The translations under genes and the position numbers were made by a program. A stretch of DNA of 64,000 bases. It comes from Pleurocapsa sp. PCC 7319. Lineage in GTDB: Bacteria; Cyanobacteriota; Cyanobacteriia; Cyanobacteriales; Xenococcaceae. How positions within the stretch are numbered: position 1 is the stretch's first letter; every line of letters begins with the position of its first letter. Positions 44,576-52,667 of the stretch are shown one piece after another. The DNA is taken from NCBI RefSeq assembly GCF_000332195.1, contig NZ_KB235922.1, forward strand, positions 4,437,322-4,501,321, written 5' to 3'. The notes under the pieces are model-generated. The model saw only the letters and a program-made list of their open reading frames with translations, ran no database searches and was not told the origin of the DNA.

Positions 44576-44966
44576 CGAACATTGTTACCTAACTTATACT
44601 CTTTTCCAAAGATGCCGTGAAAAGTCAGTTCGATTTAGAAGGGTCACGGGTGCGTGATGTTCAAGGTCTTGAGCATTTATATTTGGCAGTGGCTATTGCT
44701 ATCCTTTTTGCTACTCTCACTGGCATGGCGGTACAAAAGGCGGGTTTTCGCCGTCAAGTTGACGCTCATTGGAAACGGGGCTTGATTTTTTAAAAATGGG
44801 CTTGCGCTGGCTTAAAGGCTCTATTCATAAAGCTCGTCCTTTTTTGAGACTCGATTCTTTGCTCTATCACGATCCAACTCCTTGCTTTGCTTCGGCTAAA
44901 GCTCGTGATACTTTCTATCGGCAGTTTCCTTTTTCTTCTGTTCAAGACTTCTACTGCTCTTTCTGA

Positions 44967-45662
44967 ACTCCTTCTGAAGATGTGTCAGTCAGTCAGGCTC
45001 GATCCTGCTACCAAGTCAGCTTCCATCTCAACAGCAATTTCCGCCAACTCCCGCCCCTGTTGACGATTTTTGACTCTTTGTTTTATAACTCAATAGGCGG
45101 ATTCCACGGTTCTGGTCGCATGGGCAGATTCTGGTTCTGTTGATGGAAAGCTTATTTTACTGCTCATTTTAACCGCTCCCAAAATTTGTGGTGTCGAACA
45201 ATAATTCGCAAGCAACAATCGCGAATTGTCTTCAGTCTTTTTACAAGTTATTTAAGTTGCTCAACAGTAAACCAGCCTTAGTTTTTGATTACTGAATCGG
45301 TGTTCTAGCCAAAAAGAAACTGCTTTCCCCGGTAATTTAGTCATGATATTTGAAGAGTAAAATCTTTCAGTATTGATATTGTTAATTTAAACAATTTGTC
45401 AAATCAAAACCTATCTATTATAAGATTTATTTTCTGATTTTTTTGCAATAAAAATATTGTTTTTTTAGTACAAATACTTATGATAATTATTCACTTTGAT
45501 TGAAATATTTTCGAATTTTAAACTAATCTATCTTGAGAGAGAAAGTCAACTATTTTTCTTAAATAAAACTTACTTATGTTAAGAATAATATTAATATCAT
45601 TTCCGATCTCTGAAATAATTATTTAGTACAATTTAGCTAATAAAACACTATTGTAAATTGAA
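44967..45662. other. Intergenic region after the element nest
   Basis: 696 bases. The first 200 or so may still belong to the outer, decayed insertion sequence, but no terminal repeat could be identified. The rest is very AT-rich with no recognised gene, RNA or repeat. Confidence 0.4.
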
Positions 45663-46877
45663 TCAAGTTTTGGCTCTTTCGTACCAAATCATTAAAGGAG
45701 CGGCAGTCACACCATGAACGACGATTGATAACACCACTACTGTAAAAGTAATCCAAGAGAGCTGTTCAGCTGTTTCTCCTGTTATTCCTTTACCTAAAGC
45801 ATAAGTTAGATAGTAGATCGAACCTAAGCCTTTAATACCAAACCATCCCATTAAACTGCGACGTTTTTTAATTAAATTCATTCCTAATGTCGCTAACCAA
45901 ACTCCTACAGGACGAATTACCAGGAATAATAGTACTGCAACTAACAAGGACTGTCCCGCATATTTGAGCATCGGCTCAATTAATAAAATTGTACCTAGAA
46001 TAATTATCGCCGTTATTTCTAAGAGCTTCTCAATCTGTTCGACAAATTCTAATTGTGCTAATCTTTTATCCTGTTGGCGATAACTACGCTGTACTACTAA
46101 GCCCGCGATAAATACTGCTAAAAAACCATAACCATTGACCAGTTCTGTTAGAGCGTAAGTTAACAAAATAATACTCAATGCTACAAAATCTTCCATCAAA
46201 TCGTCTGCCGAACGACGTTTCTGTAAAGTGCGATCAATCCAGGCTATAGTTTTGGCCACGACAATACCCATAACAATAGCCGACGCGATCGCCCAAATTA
46301 AATCGATGCCGACCCACTGCTTAAACCAGTTATCCCAGTTCGGATCTTTAAAAGCATAAATACCAAAATAGACAAAAGGAAAAGCTAGAGAATCATTAAG
46401 ACCACCTTCAGAAGTCAAAGCAAAACGTAACTCGTCTTCATCTTCTACGTGAGTAAGCTGTACTGCTGAAGCTAAAACGGGGTCTGTAGGGGCAAGAATC
46501 GCACCCAATAGCACTGCTGCCCCCCAACCCATACCTAAAAGATAATGGGAGATCGCTGCTAAAGCAAAAATAGATATGGGCATCAATAAGCCAATCAGTC
46601 TAATTGTAGATTGCCATTCCCCAACTCTGAGAGGACGGTTAATTTGTAGTCCGCAACCAAATACAGAAACGATAACCACAAATTCAGTCAATTTTTCTAA
46701 GAATTGGGTGTCTGGTCTAATGCTAATCAAGCCCAAACCATTAGAACCAACTAAAATTCCAACTACTAAATAAATTAGGGCATAAGAAAGAGGTAGACGA
46801 TTAATCCATCCCGAACCTAAAGTTACTCCCAATAACAATAGGCCAATTAATAACAGATTTATAATATACGTATCCAT
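45663..46877 (-). CDS. Cation:proton antiporter, CPA1/NhaP type
   Basis: A membrane exchanger of 404 residues with about 12 helices, moving Na+ or K+ against protons. The paired-acid segment LLGAILAPTDPVLASAVQL is the typical TDP motif. The TSEGGLNDSLAFPFVYFG segment has the second key acidic residue. RSLMGWFGIKGLGSIYYLTY is typical of the last helices. There is no long cytosolic regulatory tail. It is probably transcribed alone; 304 bases separate it from the NACHT gene upstream. Confidence 0.92.
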   Translation of the reverse strand: MDTYIINLLLIGLLLLGVTLGSGWINRLPLSYALIYLVVGILVGSNGLGLISIRPDTQFLEKLTEFVVIVSVFGCGLQINRPLRVGEWQSTIRLIGLLMPISIFALAAISHYLLGMGWGAAVLLGAILAPTDPVLASAVQLTHVEDEDELRFALTSEGGLNDSLAFPFVYFGIYAFKDPNWDNWFKQWVGIDLIWAIASAIVMGIVVAKTIAWIDRTLQKRRSADDLMEDFVALSIILLTYALTELVNGYGFLAVFIAGLVVQRSYRQQDKRLAQLEFVEQIEKLLEITAIIILGTILLIEPMLKYAGQSLLVAVLLFLVIRPVGVWLATLGMNLIKKRRSLMGWFGIKGLGSIYYLTYALGKGITGETAEQLSWITFTVVVLSIVVHGVTAAPLMIWYERAKT

Positions 46878-47181
46878 TAAGTTATTAAATAAAACTGTCT
46901 TAATTTATCGCTATCTTAAAAGAAATCAAATCATTCAAAAGTTATACTTCTGACGAGATCAAATAACCTCAGCATTAAAGTTTAAATTATGAGGAATTTA
47001 TTAGAAACTAAAATCATAATTTTATTCATTTAGATTCCCTAATTTGCAACTGTAATTTGATTTTAAAAATAATACGTTTGATGTCAATTATAAATGCCGC
47101 GGGGAACCCACGGCTACAGTCCCTCCGGAGGACAGAAGTTAATTTCACGAATGATTTAGATTGTTATATTAAACACATAAT
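46878..47181. other. Intergenic region with a GC-rich dispersed-repeat segment
   Basis: Mostly AT-rich. At about 47095-47137 a GC-rich stretch (GCCGCGGGGAACCCACGGC then CCCTCCGGAGGACAG) stands out and forms two small hairpins, like the small palindromic repeats elsewhere in this window. Confidence 0.55.
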
Positions 47182-50037
47182 TTAAGTTGACTCAAATAAT
47201 TTATTGCCACACTTAATACAAAATTTGCCATTTATAGGATTATCATGATTACAAATGCTACAAATATTCTGATTTTCGACTGTATTTGAAAGTTGAGCTA
47301 CATTCTGCTCAATATTTTCAGAATCATCCTGGATTCTTGTGTTAATCTGAGCGAATGATTGTGGAGTTTGTCTGAAAGTTAAGGAAGCGGTTTCACTAGA
47401 TACTTGGTTTTTGTGGGCAAGATGTTCCTTCAACATGTGGTGATAAAAAATGTAGCCACTACCAACCTTTTTCAATATTTGACGCTCAGCAGCATAATCG
47501 AGGAAACGAGCGTAATTCCAAGGCATACGATCTTGATGGTAAAGAATTAAGCGCAGGTTAAAGTGTTGGATGCAACTAACTCCACCGACGAGCAACCCAA
47601 CAAGACCTCCAAGACTGAAACCTTCTTTCAACCCAAAACTGAGACCTTCCCTCAAGCCAAAACTCATCCCAAAAATCAGTCCGATAATCAGCCCGACAAT
47701 CAGCCCAAAAATAATGGCATTCTTGGCAGAATTCCAAATTCCCTGATTAGGAATAGTTTTTTGTTCGACTTCTTCACTACCCAATCCACTTCTGAGTCCA
47801 AATATTAGTCCGCAAATTAATCCGCAAATTAATCCAAATATTAATCCCTCTTTAATACCAAAAAAAAGTCCAAAACTCAGCCCGTCGCTAAGTCCAAAAA
47901 TTAAGCCAAAAAATAGCCCAAAAATTAAGCCAAAGGATACTTCATCCATAATCCTAGACTGAGCTCTTTGCCATGACCAACTCATTTGCTCAAAAAAGGT
48001 GATTTTTGTCGATAATCCGGTAATTACGCCGCCAAAAATTCCGAGAATTAACCCCGGTATCCAGCCGAAACTTAAGCTAAGACACAGAGTAAAACATAGC
48101 CATCCCAATAGAAAATTACTAATTTGATAGCTTAATTTTTCATCTTGACTTTGAAGCAAGCTAGGTTGCATTTTCTCGATTAAAAATACTGTTTGTGATT
48201 GATGGACCATTGTTTGGGCTAACCAACTAAGCCACTGTATTACTTTGTTCTGAGGATATTTTGCCGAATCAGAATGCCATAATCTTCCCGATCTAATGAG
48301 TAGCATTCGCTTGATATAAGTATCAAATAAATGTTGTTGGCGATTTTTGGTTGAACGCAACTGCTTAATTAAATCTTTTGCTGACCAATCTTGATAAGCC
48401 CTAGTCATTAAATTGAGGTTTAGAGGAAGTTGGGCAAATTTTTCCAGTTCTTGATCCTCTGGCAAGAGTTTCTTTAAGCCTGTCAGTGAAGTACCTGCTG
48501 TGGTAACAACATCAGAAACTTGTTGCTTTGAAAGGGTCTGAATACTAATAGCACTACTAAGTCGTAAGCGTTCAGTCAGGGCTTCATAGTCTTTAAACCG
48601 ACTAGAAATGACGATTTCGGTATTATTATAAGTTGCGATAAATTTATTCAAATCCCGAACACAAGCATTGCGCAGTTCTTTGGTTTGTTTTTCATCATCT
48701 AATCCTGTCCCTATTTCATCTAACCCATCCAGCAGTAAAATCAATTGCTCCTGTTCCATCCAAGATTTACTCAAGGTCTTGGGAACTTGATATATTTCTT
48801 TTAGTTTTTCGATTAACCATTGTTCCATCGATTGTTCCTTTTGCCCCCAAGAAGATATGTTGAAGATTACAGGAATTGGCTTGGTTAAATCTTGTTCCGT
48901 CTGGTAGACCAAACGTTTGGCTAATTCTAATAGAGTAAAAGTTTTGCCCGAACCTAATTCTCCCAAAATTAAGAGAATTTTGCCTTGAGCTGTTTGATTC
49001 AAGATATCTGTTGATTGTAGTTCTTCAAAAGACTTGTCCAGTTCTGCCGGTATTTCTCCAATCCCATCAAAGTTAGAAAGTACTGCATAGGAACTAGTTT
49101 TCCAATCGAAGTCTACAGCAGAATTAGCTAATGAAGCAGACGGAAAAAAATTTTCGATCCAGAATTGTCGGACTTTATTTAATAGAATTTTACGCTGACT
49201 ACGTTCTTCCTCGGTTATAGCTTCGCGAATAACATTAGCTTGTCCAAAATTATCCCAAGTTCCCCTGACTTTGGCTCGATATCGCTTATAACGATTTTCT
49301 TTTTTAAGTGCTTCGATCAGCTTCGAGGGAAAATTGGACTGTGTGGATGAGTCTGGAGCGTCATTGCCAACAGTCGAGGTCAATTCCTCTGGGAAGAGAT
49401 TAAGATTTTGATTCTGCTTCAGAACTGGTTTTAAATGGTTGGGAATGAAAACTTGCTCAATGGCATCTAAAGCCTCAAAATTACGGCTGACTCCAGAACG
49501 ACGTGTACGTGAAGTATTGGCCTTGGCAATCTGAATTTGAATCGCATTGCGACCGAACATGTAAGACTCCTCAATTGATTTTCCCCAGCCTAAAGCTCGA
49601 TAAAATCCGATCGCAAAATCGAGAGCTGCATTATCTCTAATCTCCTGACTAATACCGATCACATATTTGATATGTTGAGCGATCGCATTAGCTATAACTT
49701 CGTTATAACAACCATCTAGTAAAACGCACTCAACCTTCTTCTCAAGAGAATCAAATAAATTAGATAAAGTATCTGGATTAACGACTTGTTCCTCGCCAGA
49801 ACTATTCTGGAGTATCAAATCATGCTCCTCGGTTCCCAATCCGCAAAAGTGAACAATTCTGGGTTCATGCTCTAGAAATACATCGTGTAACTCTTCTGGA
49901 GGTACAGCCAACCCAAACTGGGTCTCGAATTGCGACCGGTTTATAGAGCGTTTGATGACATTAATCAAGTCTTTGGTTTCTCGGTTTAACTTAAGATCAT
50001 GCCTGGGATTTGTGGTTAAAATCAAAATTTGCTTCAT
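47182..50037 (-). CDS. CHAT-like / NACHT NTPase / multi-transmembrane / zinc-ribbon protein
   Basis: A 951-residue STAND-type protein. Residues 1-200 resemble a CHAT (caspase-like) domain: RIVHFCGLG at 61-68 and VLLDGCYNEVIANAIAQHI with Cys110, then YVIGISQEIRDNAALDFA. The usual catalytic GHG histidine is Leu67 here. The NACHT domain has P-loop GELGSGKT at 359-366 and Walker B LILLLDGLDEIG at about 432-443. After the helical part come many GLIFGL-like repeats (about 640-840), a glycine-rich multi-helix membrane region. The C-terminus is a zinc ribbon, CSICNHDN and KFCIKCG. Ligand-driven oligomerisation at the membrane is expected by family analogy. Its neighbours are a caspase, a lipase and a wall peptidase gene on the same strand. 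Confidence 0.85.
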   Translation of the reverse strand: MKQILILTTNPRHDLKLNRETKDLINVIKRSINRSQFETQFGLAVPPEELHDVFLEHEPRIVHFCGLGTEEHDLILQNSSGEEQVVNPDTLSNLFDSLEKKVECVLLDGCYNEVIANAIAQHIKYVIGISQEIRDNAALDFAIGFYRALGWGKSIEESYMFGRNAIQIQIAKANTSRTRRSGVSRNFEALDAIEQVFIPNHLKPVLKQNQNLNLFPEELTSTVGNDAPDSSTQSNFPSKLIEALKKENRYKRYRAKVRGTWDNFGQANVIREAITEEERSQRKILLNKVRQFWIENFFPSASLANSAVDFDWKTSSYAVLSNFDGIGEIPAELDKSFEELQSTDILNQTAQGKILLILGELGSGKTFTLLELAKRLVYQTEQDLTKPIPVIFNISSWGQKEQSMEQWLIEKLKEIYQVPKTLSKSWMEQEQLILLLDGLDEIGTGLDDEKQTKELRNACVRDLNKFIATYNNTEIVISSRFKDYEALTERLRLSSAISIQTLSKQQVSDVVTTAGTSLTGLKKLLPEDQELEKFAQLPLNLNLMTRAYQDWSAKDLIKQLRSTKNRQQHLFDTYIKRMLLIRSGRLWHSDSAKYPQNKVIQWLSWLAQTMVHQSQTVFLIEKMQPSLLQSQDEKLSYQISNFLLGWLCFTLCLSLSFGWIPGLILGIFGGVITGLSTKITFFEQMSWSWQRAQSRIMDEVSFGLIFGLFFGLIFGLSDGLSFGLFFGIKEGLIFGLICGLICGLIFGLRSGLGSEEVEQKTIPNQGIWNSAKNAIIFGLIVGLIIGLIFGMSFGLREGLSFGLKEGFSLGGLVGLLVGGVSCIQHFNLRLILYHQDRMPWNYARFLDYAAERQILKKVGSGYIFYHHMLKEHLAHKNQVSSETASLTFRQTPQSFAQINTRIQDDSENIEQNVAQLSNTVENQNICSICNHDNPINGKFCIKCGNKLFEST

Positions 50038-50130
50038 TTAGATACTTGACTTCTCGACTAAAATTTGTATTTCTTGAGTAGCCCACTTTGCTTCAGGATC
50101 GGATTCATAAAACATAGCACGAGTCATCAT
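50038..50130 (-). pseudogene. Caspase-tail-like short reading frame before the NACHT gene
   Basis: Thirty codons whose core, DPEAKWATQEIQILV, resembles the last residues of the caspase gene upstream (NPNADWATQEIRLTV). Its TAA is immediately followed by the ATG of the NACHT gene. It may be the end of a deleted second caspase-like gene, or a real small protein coupled to the NACHT gene. No good ribosome site precedes it. Confidence 0.5.
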
Positions 50131-50337
50131 AAGGAAAATTATCTTCAAAGGTTTTATACGGGAGCATCCCACTTTTTCTATTAGGTAATTATACTTATTG
50201 TCAAAACGACCTTATTATTTCAGAAAATTATTTGCAAAAAATAAACTTGGAAAATGATGATATTTTGACTCAATAATATCTCTGAAGAAATAGCCCTCCC
50301 AAAATATTTAAAATTTAAAGAAGGACTAATCTAAAAA

Positions 50338-52485
50338 CTAACGTTTAACAGTTAGTCGTATCTCTTGGGTTGCCCAATCAGCATTAGGATTTGGTTTTGT
50401 TTTGGCTTTTCTAGTTATTACTGGAGGCTCGTCAATATCAGCTCCGATAGTAGATAAAAGATCGTTGAGAGGATTAATAGTTATTGTTTCACCTCTTGTT
50501 CTCATTTGCTCTGCTTGTTGTTCGAGTTCTCTATTAAGATTGCCTTTTGACTGCATATCTTTATCCAAAGAAGGAAGAAGCAACCATTGAAAATTGGCAA
50601 CTCCTTTAGTGGCAAAAACCTTCAGAGTTTCCTTGGCTTCTTCGTAACCTACTCTTTCTGGTAATTCAAATTCAAGTTCAATATCAGGGATTTGTTGATC
50701 GCGATCCAGTTGGAAAAAAGAAGCTTCAATATTTTGAATTGGAAGTTGGGAAATTTCCCAAGTTGGCTCTAAATCTAAGATAGCAACATTAAGAGCTTGA
50801 GGAAAAGTATTTCTCAGTCGTAAAAATACTGTTTCTCCTTGTTTCAGTTCAATGTTATTCGGATCGGCAAAAGCTTGCTTGTTGCGATCTAAAAGCTCAA
50901 ATTCTAAATACTCAGTTATTTTCGAGGCAGAATTCTCCAAAGCTTGCACGGATTGGTATTTAGCCAAATGAACTAAGCGATCGCACACTTTTTGCGGAGC
51001 GTCTGGATCTTCTATGCTTAAAGCTGGACGTAAGTTTTCGAGGGGCATTCCTATACAAATTTCATACGTGCTATCTCTGGCAACAGCCACCTGAAAGTGT
51101 CCTTCTTCTCCATCCTTGACTTCCACTACCCAACCATTACCTTTTAAGGCTTGACGTACTTTTTCTAAGGCTACTGTTTGTTTATCTACTAAATTTGTGG
51201 GTAAATCTTGTTCTTTATCTCCTGCCTGTTTGTTAGCAAATAAACGCACTTTCCGAATCAAATCTACAGGTGCAGCAACCATTACTGCTGAAGCACCAGG
51301 TTCGATTTTACCTTTAACCTCAATTCCTCCTGCTGCGGCATCTAAAATTTTGGCGGATGACTTATCCGCTTCAATATCGTCCGTCAGTTCGGCGATCGCA
51401 ATTTGTTGGGTTTTATCAGAAAAGTCGCTCACATCAACGGGATAAATCGCAAAGCGAGTACCACTACTTAAACCTGCTACCAAGCCTGCATCCAGGGTAA
51501 TTTCTTGACTATCTTGAGCCACCTTAATTACTGTTACGGTATAGGGTTTATATTCTCGTCGATCTCCAAATACCAGGCGATCACCATCCCCAATCAACAT
51601 GGGTAATTGTTGAGGAAACTTACTCTGAATCATGCCCTTAATCCTACTGTAGAGCGATTTATAGGTTAAGACAGAAGTACTGCTAGTTAGGGTATCCATC
51701 ATCCAATAAGTCAATGCACCATTGCGTTGTCCGCCATTCACTGCATACTCATAGGCATATTCTGTAGGACGACAGGCAGCTATGAATATATAATCCTTAT
51801 TTGGTAGCCAGCCACCAGAGAGATCGGGATCGACTTGAGTTAGAATGCGCCAGTTATCCAATAACTCTTGTCGTTCGGCAACCAAACTATCTTGGTTTCT
51901 AGCTGTACTGTCTACCAAATTATTTTCATTACCTCGAATGGCACAATCACCTCTGGTAGCTCCCCCAGAATGACAACTGTCAAAAATCACCGTCACAATA
52001 CATCCTTTATCATTGAGACGTTTGAGCAAAGTAGCCATCTCTACATCTCGCAGGTAGCGACCATCGGCATTGCCAATATCCATCGGCACAATCCCTTCGT
52101 CTTGTCGATGTTTCCCCTCTAGTTCGGGATAAATAGTTACTGCACGTCCACCATGTCCAGAGTAGTGAATGTATACTTGCTCTCCAGGATTAGCAACCGC
52201 AGTTATTTCTGCAAAAGCATTAACAATATTGGCATAGGTAGGGAGTATATTTCCTTGAGCAGCTCTAAATGCCGATAACTCATTGCTTTCTTCAACCGGA
52301 GCCGTAAGTTTCCAGATCTGTTCGGAAGGAACTCCCAGGGTATCCCGAAGATAGCTATCTACAAGATCTATATCCCGTACACATCCCCCCAAATTTTTAT
52401 ATAGTTGAGGGTAAGTCTGGATCGACTCGTAGTAGTTAATTCCAATTAGCAAAGCATAAAGTTTGGATTCATTTATGTTTGTCAT
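50338..52485 (-). CDS. Caspase-family (C14) protease with C-terminal accessory region
   Basis: A bacterial caspase/metacaspase-like protease of 715 residues. The p20-type domain occupies about 1-290: LLIGINYYES, the catalytic His111 in YIHYSGHGG and the catalytic Cys171 in IFDSCHSGGATRGD. Two loops rich in acidic residues follow. The middle (about 310-480) has beta-rich segments (DAGLVAGLSSGTRFAIYPVD). The last part (YLEFELLDRNKQAF, VFLRLRNTFPQALNVAILDL) resembles DUF4384-type domains often fused to such proteases. It has no membrane helix. Specificity is probably for arginine or lysine, by analogy with metacaspases. A heptamer repeat lies just upstream. Confidence 0.9.
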   Translation of the reverse strand: MTNINESKLYALLIGINYYESIQTYPQLYKNLGGCVRDIDLVDSYLRDTLGVPSEQIWKLTAPVEESNELSAFRAAQGNILPTYANIVNAFAEITAVANPGEQVYIHYSGHGGRAVTIYPELEGKHRQDEGIVPMDIGNADGRYLRDVEMATLLKRLNDKGCIVTVIFDSCHSGGATRGDCAIRGNENNLVDSTARNQDSLVAERQELLDNWRILTQVDPDLSGGWLPNKDYIFIAACRPTEYAYEYAVNGGQRNGALTYWMMDTLTSSTSVLTYKSLYSRIKGMIQSKFPQQLPMLIGDGDRLVFGDRREYKPYTVTVIKVAQDSQEITLDAGLVAGLSSGTRFAIYPVDVSDFSDKTQQIAIAELTDDIEADKSSAKILDAAAGGIEVKGKIEPGASAVMVAAPVDLIRKVRLFANKQAGDKEQDLPTNLVDKQTVALEKVRQALKGNGWVVEVKDGEEGHFQVAVARDSTYEICIGMPLENLRPALSIEDPDAPQKVCDRLVHLAKYQSVQALENSASKITEYLEFELLDRNKQAFADPNNIELKQGETVFLRLRNTFPQALNVAILDLEPTWEISQLPIQNIEASFFQLDRDQQIPDIELEFELPERVGYEEAKETLKVFATKGVANFQWLLLPSLDKDMQSKGNLNRELEQQAEQMRTRGETITINPLNDLLSTIGADIDEPPVITRKAKTKPNPNADWATQEIRLTVKR

Positions 52486-52540
52486 GATGTGAATCTATTA
52501 TTGTTTATCAAAATAAACTATTAGCAAATAACTTCTTAGA

Positions 52541-52608
52541 TGGCTAATGGCTAATGGCTAATGGCTAATGGCTAATGGCTAATGGCTAATGGCTAATGGC
52601 TAATGGCT
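52541..52608. repeat. Heptanucleotide repeat (TGGCTAA), nine units
   Basis: Nine exact tandem copies of TGGCTAA plus a partial one, between the lipase and caspase genes. The longest of four related arrays in the window. It is too short-period and spacer-free to be a CRISPR. Confidence 0.95.
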
Positions 52609-52667
52609 TTTTGATCTATTTGAACTTGAAAGGTTAAGAGCCTATAGCTAAGAGTCAAGCTTTTGAT

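Larger units (their letters stand above)
42562..44628. mobile_element. Tn5/IS50-like (IS4 superfamily) element with passenger gene, 2,067 bp
   Basis: The ends share a perfect 21-bp terminal inverted repeat starting CTGACTTTTCACGGCATCTT. A 10-bp target duplication, TTCGATTTAG, is at 42552-42561 and 44629-44638. Between them lie an intact transposase gene and a second small gene. The element sits only 23 bp from the end of the IS630 copy, in the same older transposase gene. Confidence 0.9.
40841..44966 (+). pseudogene. Old IS4-like transposase gene split by three later insertions
   Basis: Pieces at about 40841-41051, 41234-41574, 42539-42561 and 44639-44966 join into one reading frame once the MITE, IS630 and IS50-like elements are removed. 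The pieces are MLWNKYCLVYLSVVCAGRAI, then the rebuilt LLADRGFANHDLVRWLKQS, LPSDTTIYGVRRRGFGYGI, FLDSKSGVFDLEGSRVRDV across two junctions, and HLYLAVAIAILFATLTGMAV. A single-base loss near 44790 then shifts the frame into FLKMGLRWLKGS through to the stop. The 5' end, including the first catalytic Asp region, is missing. It is non-functional. Confidence 0.85.

Noticed and set aside
47563-47808. 81-residue reading frame opposite the NACHT gene
   Set aside because: It is a low-complexity mirror of the GLxFGL repeat region, with no ribosome site and no recognisable domain.
52541-52608. Tandem array that could be taken for a CRISPR
   Set aside because: The units are seven bases long and contiguous, without spacers, and no cas gene is nearby.
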